Source: Paraglaciecola sp. T6c (GTDB lineage Bacteria > Pseudomonadota > Gammaproteobacteria > Enterobacterales > Alteromonadaceae). Taken from it: a stretch of 64,000 nucleotides of DNA. Every line of letters begins with the position of its first letter. Within the stretch, counting starts at the first letter, position 1. This document shows positions 18,044-26,872 of the stretch, one piece after another. The DNA lies in contig NC_008228.1 in the NCBI RefSeq assembly GCF_000014225.1, forward strand, positions 992,001-1,056,000, given 5' to 3'. A program made the position numbers and the translations under genes. The notes beneath the pieces are model-generated. The model made no database searches. It saw nothing but the letters and a program-made list of their open reading frames with translations, and was not told where the DNA came from.

Positions 18044-18976
18044 ATGAATATTATTGGACCAGACAAACTTATTTTTGCTGTCGACGATGTCACCGCGTGT
18101 AAGCAGTTCGCCCTCGATTATGGACTAACACAGCAAGATGATGTCAACTTTGTCGCCCTTGATGGCACAGGCATTGAAATTCACAGCAAAGATAACGCCT
18201 CACTTCCCGAAGCCCTCAGTACGGGCTCTATGCTGCGTAAAACGCTTTATGGTGTTGCTGATCAAGGGACAGTTGATGCAATTAAGGCCGAGTTGTCAAA
18301 GGATAGAGAAGTCAAAGTCTTGGATGATGGCAGCATCGAGGCGATGGATGACATGGGATTTGTATTAGGGTTTCAAGTGACCATTCGCCAAGCTCTCGAC
18401 TTGCCAGCTGAAACCATTAATGCACCGGGGGCACCGTCTCAGCGCGGAGTGAATAAAATTGGTGTCAGTAAAGAGTTTGTGGCCAAACCTCGCAGCTTAT
18501 CTCATGTGGTTTATTTTGTGCCTGATGCCGTTAAAGCTGAAGCCTTTTTCGCTGAACGCCTTGGCTTTGTGACCACCGACCGATTTAAACATATGGGGCC
18601 ATTTATGCGCCCTGCAGGCACGCAGGATCATCACACATTGTTTTTCCTCAATACTCCGCCCCACATGCAAGGTGTAGAGCATTTTACCTTCCACATGAGT
18701 GGCCCAACTGAAGTCGCTCAGGCTGGCAATGCCTTAATTGAAAAAGGTTATCAGAGTTTCTGGGGACCCGGTCGTCATATCTTTGGATCCAATTGGTTCT
18801 GGTATTTCAAGAGTCCCTTTGGCTGCAATATTGAATATGACGCCGATATGGACTTACATGACGAGCAATGGGTTGCTCGCGAGGCGATGCCTGGTGCAGA
18901 TAACTCACAAGTATTTTTATTGCACTATGAAGAGAAATGGGCGCCAGGCGGACCACCTCCGCCTCAAGCGCCTTAA
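18044..18976 (+). CDS. VOC-family extradiol-dioxygenase-like protein, second paralogue
   Basis: 310 residues in two VOC modules. Candidate Fe(II) ligands in the C-terminal half are His154 (LSHVVYF), His213 (VEHFTFHM) and Glu264 (CNIEYDAD), so the active site looks complete. Overall it is only weakly similar to the VOC protein at 8097, suggesting a different substrate. The C terminus ends in a proline-rich tail (GGPPPPQAP). It sits between the alpha/beta hydrolase and the Rieske ferredoxin in one operon. Predicted role: meta-cleavage of a hydroxylated ring produced by the FAD monooxygenase encoded two genes downstream. Confidence 0.8.
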   Translation: MNIIGPDKLIFAVDDVTACKQFALDYGLTQQDDVNFVALDGTGIEIHSKDNASLPEALSTGSMLRKTLYGVADQGTVDAIKAELSKDREVKVLDDGSIEAMDDMGFVLGFQVTIRQALDLPAETINAPGAPSQRGVNKIGVSKEFVAKPRSLSHVVYFVPDAVKAEAFFAERLGFVTTDRFKHMGPFMRPAGTQDHHTLFFLNTPPHMQGVEHFTFHMSGPTEVAQAGNALIEKGYQSFWGPGRHIFGSNWFWYFKSPFGCNIEYDADMDLHDEQWVAREAMPGADNSQVFLLHYEEKWAPGGPPPPQAP

Positions 18977-18981
18977 TGTGA

Positions 18982-19344
18982 ATGGGTAAAATCTGTATAG
19001 GTAAGACAAGTGACATTGCGCAGGGGCAAGCCAAAGGGTTTGACCCAATGCGCCGTGGTAAAGACAGCATGTTTGTTGTGCGCAAAGGTGAACAACTTTT
19101 TGCTTATGTCGATATCTGCCCTCACTACGGCACGACCTCATTACCGTGGAAACGTCATAAGTACCTTGATAGTGCAGCCGGTTACCTAGTTTGCGCCGCC
19201 CATGGAGCTTTGTTTGATATTGAGACAGGGCTGTGTGTGCAAGGTCCCTGTTTAGGGCAAAAGCTTGATGAAATTCCACTAGAAGTATCTTGTCAAAAAG
19301 ACATTTTATTAAGCCTAACAACCATTGAGGAGTTCAAGTTGTGA
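18982..19344 (+). CDS. Small Rieske [2Fe-2S] ferredoxin-like protein
   Basis: 120 residues consisting of one Rieske domain: CPHYG supplies Cys and His, and CAAHGA supplies the second Cys and His. No catalytic iron domain follows, so this is an electron carrier rather than an oxygenase. It starts 5 bp after the VOC gene and overlaps the FAD monooxygenase start by 4 bp (GTGA). A stand-alone Rieske protein between an extradiol dioxygenase and a flavin hydroxylase is consistent with a role like XylT-type ferredoxins, which reactivate oxidised extradiol dioxygenases, or with electron supply to one of the orphan Rieske oxygenases. The XylT parallel is by context only, as XylT is plant-type, not Rieske. 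Confidence 0.8.
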   Translation: MGKICIGKTSDIAQGQAKGFDPMRRGKDSMFVVRKGEQLFAYVDICPHYGTTSLPWKRHKYLDSAAGYLVCAAHGALFDIETGLCVQGPCLGQKLDEIPLEVSCQKDILLSLTTIEEFKL

Positions 19345-20471
19345 ACCCAAGCGTAGAAAAAGTCCTTATCATCGGTGGCGGATTTTCAGGTATGTCAGCA
19401 GCCATTGAATTAAGAAAATACGGTATAGAAATTGATTTAGTCGAAATAGATCCCAATTGGCGAGCCGATGGTGCGGGTATCAGTATCGGTGGAGCCACCT
19501 TACGGGCTTTTAAAACGTTGGGTATTTTAGAGGAATTCTTAAAAGTGGGCAGTGCCCATAGCGGACTAGATATACATGCACCCCATGGTTTGCATTTGGC
19601 GCATATCCCAACACCCGTGATGGGTGATCCCGATGTTCCCAACTCAGGTGCTATTATGCGACCTGCTTTGGCCAAAATATTAGCAGAGAAAACCCGGCAG
19701 TCGGGCGCCAATGTAAGACTGGGGTGCACCTTCACCGAGATGTCACAAACCGAAAGTGGGGTTGATGTTACTTTTACCGATGGCACATCAAACCGTTACG
19801 ACTTGGTCATAGGCGCAGATGGTATGTTTTCAAAAGTGCGCAGTACCTATTTTCCGGAAGCTGAAGAGCCTAAGTATGTAGGACAAGGAATTTGGCGTGC
19901 GGTGTTACCACGCCTTCCTGAAGTGAAAAACACTATGATGTGGGTAGGGCCACATTTAAAAGTAGGGGTAAATCCTATGTCTAAGGATGAAATGTACCTA
20001 TTTTTGACCGAAGACAAAAAAGAACGGCAACATGTTGAGCCCGCCGATTTTTTGGAAAAACTAAAAGCCTTAATGGCGACCTTTCCCGCTCCTATTATCC
20101 AGCAGCTAAAAGCTATGCTGAACGAAGATTCACTGATTGATTTTCGTGCTATCGGAAAGTTACTTGTGCCTGCTCCGTGGTATAAAAATCGTATCGTTTT
20201 AATTGGCGATACGGTGCATGCGACTACGCCTCATTTAGCGTCAGGCGCTTGTATTGGTATTGAAAGTGCCATTGTCTTAGCAGAAGAATTATCCAAAGAT
20301 GTGAGTCTGGAAAAAGCACTTGCCGCATTTCAAGAGCGACGTTGGGAACGTTGTCGTATGGTGGTGGAAAACTCGGCTCGATTAGCCCAGATAGAAATAG
20401 AGGGCGGCGATAAGCAAGAGCATACTGAAATTATGCGCGAATCTATGATGGCCTTGGCGCAGCCGATTTAA
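19341..20471 (+). CDS. FAD-dependent aromatic monooxygenase (PHBH/salicylate-hydroxylase type)
   Basis: 376 residues with a GTG start overlapping the previous stop. The N-terminal dinucleotide fold has IIGGGFSGMSAAIELRK, the central DG motif is near VIGADGMFSKVRS, and the second FAD motif is LIGDTVHATTPHLASGA. These are the three fingerprints of class A flavoprotein aromatic hydroxylases, such as 6-hydroxynicotinate 3-monooxygenase and salicylate hydroxylase, which use NAD(P)H and O2 to hydroxylate (and sometimes decarboxylate) a ring. Last gene of the 15033-20471 operon. It probably creates the vicinal diol for the VOC dioxygenase. Confidence 0.85.
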   Translation: MNPSVEKVLIIGGGFSGMSAAIELRKYGIEIDLVEIDPNWRADGAGISIGGATLRAFKTLGILEEFLKVGSAHSGLDIHAPHGLHLAHIPTPVMGDPDVPNSGAIMRPALAKILAEKTRQSGANVRLGCTFTEMSQTESGVDVTFTDGTSNRYDLVIGADGMFSKVRSTYFPEAEEPKYVGQGIWRAVLPRLPEVKNTMMWVGPHLKVGVNPMSKDEMYLFLTEDKKERQHVEPADFLEKLKALMATFPAPIIQQLKAMLNEDSLIDFRAIGKLLVPAPWYKNRIVLIGDTVHATTPHLASGACIGIESAIVLAEELSKDVSLEKALAAFQERRWERCRMVVENSARLAQIEIEGGDKQEHTEIMRESMMALAQPI

Positions 20472-21093
20472 GGCGGCGATGGCTAGATTAAAAGTGAATG
20501 AGTCCTAACTTAATCTGGCATTTTTTAAATTAGGTTTGAACAAAATCTGACAGTCGCCAATGAGCGAAAAGCGGTCATTGGCGAAACTTCGATAGTAGTC
20601 CGCTCAAGACAAACAACGGACGTTCAGGCATTAATTCATGAGATTCTGCATTGTGGCATTTGCAGACCTTCGCAATTGGCTTCGTCAACATCATAAGTTC
20701 CCCTTTAAACGGATTGCAAATTACCTGACTTGCCAAGTTTCCTGCATACAAATGCCTGTATAAAAAAGCAGGTATAATCGGATTTAGTGAATAATGTCTA
20801 TCTTGCTTCCTATTATGTAAATTTCTAAGGTCTCGTTTTGTTTTTCAAAAATATGCTAAGTTATTAATTTAACTATGGAAAATATTTTTCACATAGTTTT
20901 TAATAGGAAGCAGAAAAGTCTCGTTAAACCTAGGTCTCCTTTTGCTTTTGCAACTCCGAGTGGTTTTACTCGCACGATAGCAAAAAATACTGAATAAAAT
21001 CAGAAGGTAAGCACTTAAAATGACGAAAACAACAATCATATCGAGAAGTTACATATACGACATGCTCGATAATAAGCGTTAGCTGAATAAATC
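20472..21093. other. Gene-free junction between aromatic operon and cassette array
   Basis: About 620 bp with no supported gene. It contains a perfect 10-bp inverted repeat TCGCCAATGA / TCATTGGCGA (20554-20584) and, at the right, a TATCGAG / CTCGATA dyad (about 21040-21072) next to GCGTTAG. The latter may be a degenerate integron attC site preceding the first cassette-like ORF, although its right end does not fit GTTRRRY. Confidence 0.5.
20541..20584 (-). repeat. Dispersed repeat, copy A (inverted relative to copy B)
   Basis: The reverse complement of this stretch reads ACCGCTTTTCGCTCATTGG then CGACTGTCAGATT and matches 25681-25714 at about 31 of 39 positions by eye. The two copies are in opposite orientation and flank the cassette/IS region. 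Confidence 0.6.
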
Positions 21094-21471
21094 ATGACCC
21101 CAGCATTTTGGTACAAAAAAAGTGAATGGATTGCTTCGAATAGAGGATTCATTTTTAAAGTTGCGATAATTTCTTTACTCGTTGGTTTAAGCGTTGGATT
21201 GATCTCTGATTACTTAAATATCCAGTCAAAAATACTGATACTAATTGCTATGATTGCAGGATTCACTTTTTTTTGGGCTTGCAGTTTCTTTATTGTTTGG
21301 TTGTGGTTTCGGACGCCACCCACGAAAGCCAATTCAAAAAATATGATTCTAAAATCTGGTCAAGTTGTTGGTTCGTCTTTGGAGTGGTTTTTTGCGGTAT
21401 TTCTTGGTCTTTGGTACACGGGGTTGTGCTTGTTTACAATTGCTGTCCCCTTTAGTTTAATATTCAGCTAA
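21094..21471 (+). CDS. Hypothetical small membrane protein (cassette-like)
   Basis: 125 residues with three predicted membrane helices (about 22-42, 45-70 and 97-123) and a short polar loop (PPTKANSKNM) between the second and third. I do not recognise a family. The ORF ends inside an attC-like site (its stop overlaps the AGCTAAC element), as is usual for integron gene cassettes. Base composition is more AT-rich than the aromatic operon upstream, consistent with acquisition. No strong Shine-Dalgarno is visible. Confidence 0.6.
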   Translation: MTPAFWYKKSEWIASNRGFIFKVAIISLLVGLSVGLISDYLNIQSKILILIAMIAGFTFFWACSFFIVWLWFRTPPTKANSKNMILKSGQVVGSSLEWFFAVFLGLWYTGLCLFTIAVPFSLIFS

Positions 21472-21536
21472 CAAAAACATCATGGTGGGAATTTTACTCG
21501 CTGAAAAAGCGCTCCTAAAATCCCCATATGTTAAGC
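21466..21536 (+). other. attC-like integron recombination site 1
   Basis: A 71-bp imperfect palindrome between two cassette-like ORFs. The left end AGCTAAC approximates RYYYAAC and the right end GTTAAGC fits GTTRRRY. Inner arms ACATCATGGTGGGAATTTTA and TAAAATCCCCATATGT pair with a few unpaired bases on one side, the extrahelical-base pattern of attC sites. Confidence 0.6.
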
Positions 21537-21567
21537 GTTATATGCCTAAAAAGGCTCAAGGATGAAT

Positions 21568-22245
21568 ATGAATCTCCAATTAAAAACATTTTTAGTTTTA
21601 GTTACTTTAATACAGGGGTGTTCCTCTACAAACAATATCGCAGAAATTGATACTAGTGAAAATAAAGTCATGAGCGTTAACGTATATTATAACTCCTTAA
21701 GAGAAAATGATGCTAAAGCTTTACAGAATGAACTCGTTGATAAAGGTTATCTGGTTAGAGTAGAAAAAAATAAGCCATTATCAAGTAAATATTCGAGCTA
21801 CATGTATGTATCTAAAGACGATTCTAAATCTGCTTTTATGTTAAATAGTATTGTAAAAGATCTTCTAAAACATAATTTAAATACCAACTTTTTTAAAGAT
21901 AAAGAAAAATCCGGCATAGCGAAGATAATTTTAACAAATGCAGATGCTGAAAAATCACAAATTAAAAATACCAAACAATCTTATATACCACAATTATGGT
22001 CACATCATAAGCAATTGGAAATATTACCTGAGCAGTGTGCTACGAAAGGAATTGATATATTAAGGTCTCTTGGTTTTAGTTCTGTCGTAAAAAATGGTAA
22101 CTATGTTTATGGGAACTTTGAACTAAATCGCGCGACCATAAAGTGTGTGGGGGTTGATAAACACACTTTTGTTTATACTGCTGTAGCAGGTGAAAACGTT
22201 AAACAAGTTGAGCAATTGCGTAACAAGATTTCATGGAAGTTGTAA
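21568..22245 (+). CDS. Hypothetical lipoprotein (cassette-like)
   Basis: About 225 residues with a type II signal (lipobox LIQGC near residue 18 of the chosen start), so probably lipid-anchored. An upstream in-frame ATG at 21562 leaves no space after AAGG, so I prefer the ATG at 21568, 6 bp from it. The rest is lysine- and asparagine-rich with repeated patterns such as LRENDAKALQNELVDKGYLVRV, reminiscent of SPOR/BON-type alpha-beta repeats, but I cannot assign a family. It starts right after attC-like site 1 and ends just before the left half of site 2, so it looks like an integron cassette. Strongly AT-rich. Confidence 0.65.
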   Translation: MNLQLKTFLVLVTLIQGCSSTNNIAEIDTSENKVMSVNVYYNSLRENDAKALQNELVDKGYLVRVEKNKPLSSKYSSYMYVSKDDSKSAFMLNSIVKDLLKHNLNTNFFKDKEKSGIAKIILTNADAEKSQIKNTKQSYIPQLWSHHKQLEILPEQCATKGIDILRSLGFSSVVKNGNYVYGNFELNRATIKCVGVDKHTFVYTAVAGENVKQVEQLRNKISWKL

Positions 22246-22250
22246 TCGGC

Positions 22251-22260
22251 ATATAACAAG
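22251..22260 (+). other. attC-like site 2, left fragment
   Basis: ATATAACAAG is the left end of an attC-like site. Its continuation GCGTTCAAACGG begins at about 23468, on the far side of the IS110 element. Removing the IS110 and IS10 sequences joins three pieces into a normal attC. Confidence 0.65.
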
Positions 22261-22278
22261 AGACTATGGCGTCAATAG

Positions 22279-23467
<1,189 letters not shown>

Positions 23468-23549
23468 GCGTTCAAACGGATTTCCAACAGTTGGCTGTCG
23501 TTCGTGCCTCACTATTTTAGCCAACTATTGTAAGCCGCTTAACGCGGCG
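23468..23549 (+). other. attC-like site 2, main body
   Basis: Starts GCGTTCAAACGGATTTCC. Contains the pair CAGTTGGCT / AGCCAACTATTG and ends GCCGCTTAACGCGGCG, a layout I recognise from Shewanella/Pseudoalteromonas-type attC sites. The final GTTAGAT lies beyond the IS10-like element at 24884. Confidence 0.7.
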
Positions 23550-24874
23550 CTGGGGGATCCCCTCATAGAATTGGTCTTCCTTCTTTGTGAACCCAGGTAA
23601 TATATTGGGCGATAGCCCATGTCATTTGGGCTGAGTTCATCCTGTAATCTTTTGCCCTTTTCCTGACTTCTCTGCCTAGCCTAATAATAGATAACACGCG
23701 CCGACGACGGATGGTGTTAGCTTGAAATGCTCTTTCCCAGTTTTGCTTCACGGCGATGATACCGAGTAGCCGTAATAGCCATTCTGCGAGCATCGCTATC
23801 AGCAGTAATATGTCGAATCGTTTGGTACTGCGACTGTTGCTGTGGCGCAGTCCCATGCCGTATTGAGGGCTTTTAATATCGCGGAAGGTTTCTTCTATTT
23901 GCATTCGTCTTGCGTAAAGAGAAACCAGCTGTTTTGAGTTAAGTTTATCGTTCTCGGGAAGGTTAGTGGCGAGTAGCCAAGGCTCTTTGCTACCCGCACG
24001 ATAGCTTTGCTGGGCGGTGTGGTTTCGCCCTGCCTTTGAAGAGCGTTTATCCTTTCGATGTTTGGCCTTTGCTTTGTACAAATGTAGGTGTGCATGAAGC
24101 GGGCTTTTACGCCCTAATTGCCCACACCCAAGGTATTTGGCCCGAGAATTTGCACTGGGATAAAACGACTTATTACTTTGCCATGATGCTTGCCCATCCC
24201 GCTTAAATCCCACATCACCGCGCACTCGGCCTAGCCAGAACCATCCATGCTTTTCGACTTCACGAAACCAAGGGTTACGATAGCCTGCATCGGTCACAAT
24301 CAACGGGCAACAACCCGACGGCAGGATACTCGCCAACTCCCGTAAAAACGGATTATGACTAACAGGTGAATTGTATTCACCGAATGAAAATACGCGCTCA
24401 TAAAGCGTGACAGAGCGTCCTTGAACACTGACCGATGCACGTAAGGTTAAATGCCTGAGCTGCTCACGCACATCAGACCAATCCACAAGGACAACGGGCA
24501 TGGGGTTAGCACCGCAAAGTAGCTTTGCGTGCCAACGATAGATGTCGAGCCGTTCATTATGTAGGTTGTTATTACCAAGCAGCCTGTCGATGCGTTTAAT
24601 GTTGTGTTTCGGGGCCACGGAGCCTGAGATATTGCGTCCTAATTCGGTCAACGACAGTTGCTGACCATCTAGCAAAGATTGGGTGGCAACCATCAAAGAG
24701 GAAAGACGTTTGGCATGTAGATTAGGGCATTGTTTTTTAAGCAAATCGTGTAAGATATGAATATCACGCATGGTGTTGTTATCTAGTTGGTTTTTGGCGA
24801 AATTTATTAGATCAAATGGCGCTATGCGTGTCTATGTTATTGTTTCTGCTCATAATTATGAGGGGATTCGTTAG
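23550..24874 (-). mobile_element. IS10-like (IS4 family) insertion sequence
   Basis: 1325 bp, essentially the length of IS10. The left end starts CTGGGGGATCCCCTCATA; the right end, read inward, starts CTAACGAATCCCCTCATAAT. Both resemble the IS10 end CTGATGAATCCCC. The flanking 9-mers AACGCGGCG and AGTGAGGCG agree at six of nine positions, so a target duplication, if present, has diverged. Removing the element and one 9-mer restores GCGGCGTTAGATAACC, a clean attC right end. Confidence 0.85.
23563..24771 (-). CDS. IS10-like transposase (IS4 family, DDE)
   Basis: 402 residues, matching IS10/Tn10 transposase in length and in many blocks: LTELGRN, KHNIKRIDRLLGN, VLVDWSDVREQ (first catalytic Asp), PLIVTDAGYRNPW (second Asp) and YARRMQIEETFRDIKSPQYGMGLRHS (Y-(2)-R-(3)-E-(6)-K signature with catalytic Glu). 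No frameshift is seen, so the element may be active. Confidence 0.93.
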   Translation of the reverse strand: MRDIHILHDLLKKQCPNLHAKRLSSLMVATQSLLDGQQLSLTELGRNISGSVAPKHNIKRIDRLLGNNNLHNERLDIYRWHAKLLCGANPMPVVLVDWSDVREQLRHLTLRASVSVQGRSVTLYERVFSFGEYNSPVSHNPFLRELASILPSGCCPLIVTDAGYRNPWFREVEKHGWFWLGRVRGDVGFKRDGQASWQSNKSFYPSANSRAKYLGCGQLGRKSPLHAHLHLYKAKAKHRKDKRSSKAGRNHTAQQSYRAGSKEPWLLATNLPENDKLNSKQLVSLYARRMQIEETFRDIKSPQYGMGLRHSNSRSTKRFDILLLIAMLAEWLLRLLGIIAVKQNWERAFQANTIRRRRVLSIIRLGREVRKRAKDYRMNSAQMTWAIAQYITWVHKEGRPIL

Positions 24875-24890
24875 AGTGAGGCGTTAGATA
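24875..24890 (+). other. attC-like site 2, right end with duplicated 9-mer
   Basis: AGTGAGGCG followed by GTTAGAT-type sequence (TTAGATA after GCG); GTTAGAT fits the GTTRRRY core site. The next cassette ORF starts four bases later. Confidence 0.6.
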
Positions 24891-24893
24891 ACC

Positions 24894-25466
24894 ATGGTAG
24901 AAATTGTGCTCGTCTTGTTTTTTCTTTTACTTTTCAGTAGCGATGCCAAAGCTGAATATGATCCTTGCTCACTTGATATCTATCCAATAGTTCAAACAAG
25001 AGAGTTAGGTCATTCGCCGTCTATCGAACACCCGGCAGTCTTTTTAGCCAAAGAGAACTCTAAAGTTTATTTGTCGGTATCAGATTTAATCGAATTTTCC
25101 ACATCGAATCCCAACCCCTACATCCCTTACCTCGACGAATCGATTAATTACTTTACGAACAGCCTCAATGGAATAACAAAACCAGTCAAGAACATTAGCT
25201 TCTTGCAACCTGATTTAAGTTCGTTAAAAGGGAAAGAACAGCAAATTGCTATTAACGTTTATGGTTTCATAATCAAAGGTTTTCAAGCGGGCCTTTTCAA
25301 TTCAAAAGCAATGGTTACAATTAATGGTAACCATGTTTCCTCCAGTATATTCACACTTCAAAGAGGTGAAGAACCAAACCCAATTGACGAATACAGTAAA
25401 GTCCATAAGATTAAATTCATCAGTAATGGGACACTCATTTATGACTCGTGTTGGATGGATAAGTAA
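24894..25466 (+). CDS. Hypothetical exported protein (cassette-like)
   Basis: 190 residues with a clear signal peptide (about 1-20, cleaved after AKA). The mature part has two Cys (DPCSLDIYP near the start and DSCWMDK at the C terminus) that could form a disulfide in the periplasm. No family recognised. It starts within a few bases of one attC-like core and ends just before another, the arrangement of an integron gene cassette. Confidence 0.65.
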   Translation: MVEIVLVLFFLLLFSSDAKAEYDPCSLDIYPIVQTRELGHSPSIEHPAVFLAKENSKVYLSVSDLIEFSTSNPNPYIPYLDESINYFTNSLNGITKPVKNISFLQPDLSSLKGKEQQIAINVYGFIIKGFQAGLFNSKAMVTINGNHVSSSIFTLQRGEEPNPIDEYSKVHKIKFISNGTLIYDSCWMDK

Positions 25467-25469
25467 GTC

Positions 25470-25575
25470 ATCTAACAAAAAAATCAAGTCACTCACTTCG
25501 TTCGTTGGGACGCATACACGTGGGCTGCTTCGCATTATAGCCCACGCGTCTGCGCCCCTTATTTAAAAGTTAAAA
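25470..25575 (+). other. attC-like integron recombination site 3
   Basis: The left core ATCTAAC fits RYYYAAC exactly. A large imperfect hairpin follows with CGTGGGCT / AGCCCACG as a perfect inner pair and TGGGACGCA / TGCGCCCC as outer arms. The right end AGTTAAAA is degenerate. About 106 bp, within the attC size range. Confidence 0.65.
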
Positions 25576-25760
25576 TCATCAAGCTCGAACGGCTGCTTTT
25601 CGCTCATTACAGCCGTTTGGTATTTCACATCTGTACGACCGCTTTACGTACAGAGCTGTCATTAATATTTTAGGTCTATAACGACCGCTATTGGCACATT
25701 GCTGACTGTCAGATTAGGTCGAAAGCGTTTGGCCTTAAATGTCAGATCAAGTCTTAGCTA
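25576..25760 (+). repeat. Degenerate dispersed repeats, copies B and relatives
   Basis: 25681-25719 (ACGACCGCTATTGGCACATT then GCTGACTGTCAGATTAGG) matches the inverted copy at 20541-20584. Two partial relatives precede it: GCTTTTCGCTCATT at about 25590 and CGACCGCTTT at about 25636. These noncoding repeats close the cassette region on the right. Confidence 0.55.
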
Positions 25761-25827
25761 CTACAATTAAAGCCAAAAAGGACATGTGCCTTGTTGGCTA
25801 ATTTTATGTCACGTATAGTGTTATTTT

Positions 25828-26088
25828 CTACAGTGGTTCAAATGCGTTAACTTGTTTTAGGTCTTTATTGAGCCCAAGTAATACCTTAATGACTACCTCT
25901 AAATCTTCCTTTGATATATCACTCAAGAGCAATTTTTCTCTGTCTAAAGCCACCCCAAGTATTTTGTCATGATGGGTTTCTCCTAGTCGAGTGAGTCGCA
26001 CAAATGAGGAACACTCGTCTTGTTTATCTTTTATAAAACTAACATGTTCCGATGCTTGCAGTTTTTTGAGGGCGCGGCATAACCGCCG
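25828..26088 (-). pseudogene. MarR-family regulator, 3' remnant (no N terminus)
   Basis: An open frame of about 86 codons without a usable start encodes RALKKLQASEHVSFIKDK, a wing region QDECSSFVRLTRLG and DREKLLLSDISKEDLEVV, ending in EPL. This is the second half of a MarR winged-helix regulator: recognition helix exit, beta wing and C-terminal dimer helices. The N-terminal half is absent and the upstream sequence changes abruptly at about 26088. It is clearly homologous to the remnant at 37863-38087. Likely nonfunctional. Confidence 0.75.
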
Positions 26089-26872
26089 TCATCATTAGAA
26101 TGACGCCCTGTTTTTTGTGCAGTTTGGCCAGCGTTCGCAGGAGTAGTGTTCGGGTGTTGTTATCCAATGATTGATATTTAATAGGTATCAATAGCCTTAA
26201 ATAGTTAAGTTGAAGATATGTAAAGACTATGTAATAAGCCTGTGTGTGTGAGAGGTGGATTAAACTGATTTAATGTATTTAGGAAATCTATTGCTACCGA
26301 TTTACAAATAGGTATTTGTGTGGACTGTAAACTAATCATTTAGAAAGTTAACGATGATTACTTACCTCAAATCGAATAATAATGTAATCAACTATTTTAG
26401 GGAGTTGCAGCGTTCCTGACTTATGTGCATTTCTTACCTAATAATCACTATATCTCACAACTGCCGTCACTTGTTTGTCCATGCCTAAGGTAACTAAAGT
26501 AACTAAGGTAATGAGTTTTCGAGAGACGACTCGGGCTATTGCCTCTTTTTACTTCTTCTGTTGGTAAACACGATTGATGTCGAATTTTTCTCCAATAACG
26601 TGCAAATCAGAGTAGAGCTTACGATAGCCACACACATTGCCTGATTGAGCAAAGTGCCACTTGGACTAAAGGAAATAGTATCGACTGCATGGATAGTTAA
26701 TATCAATATATTCGATTTTATCAATTCTTAGATTTATTTTATGTTAATCAAATGAAAGTAAATAGTTACTGAGGGTTTGGGTTTGCTACTAAATTTTAAC
26801 ATATAGGCTACTTGATAGCATTGAACATTACACACACGAGTTTGGCACAGCAATAATTATTAGGGACGTCAC
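26089..26872. other. Gene-free region upstream of TonB receptor
   Basis: About 780 bp, AT-rich, with no supported gene. At 26485-26511 there is a short tandem repeat of GTAACTAA(A/G). The promoter of the TonB receptor must lie near the right end; a GGACGTC ribosome-site region precedes its ATG. On the minus strand near 26090-26200 a short frame in another phase follows the marR remnant; I cannot identify it. Confidence 0.4.

Noticed and set aside
18782-18793. TTTGGATCCAAT, 11 of 12 match to the VanR-type operator, inside the second VOC gene
   Set aside because: It lies in mid-gene and encodes the plausible FGSN residues of a VOC strand; no promoter is nearby. Kept only as a possible decoy or roadblock site.
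21036-21082. Possible attC site before the first cassette ORF
   Set aside because: TATCGAG/CTCGATA pairing and GCGTTAG are suggestive, but the right core GTTAGCT does not fit GTTRRRY and no left core is clear, so not listed as a site.
26485-26511. GTAACTAA repeats considered as an operator array
   Set aside because: Direct, short and degenerate, far (360 bp) from the receptor start; noted but not called a regulatory site.
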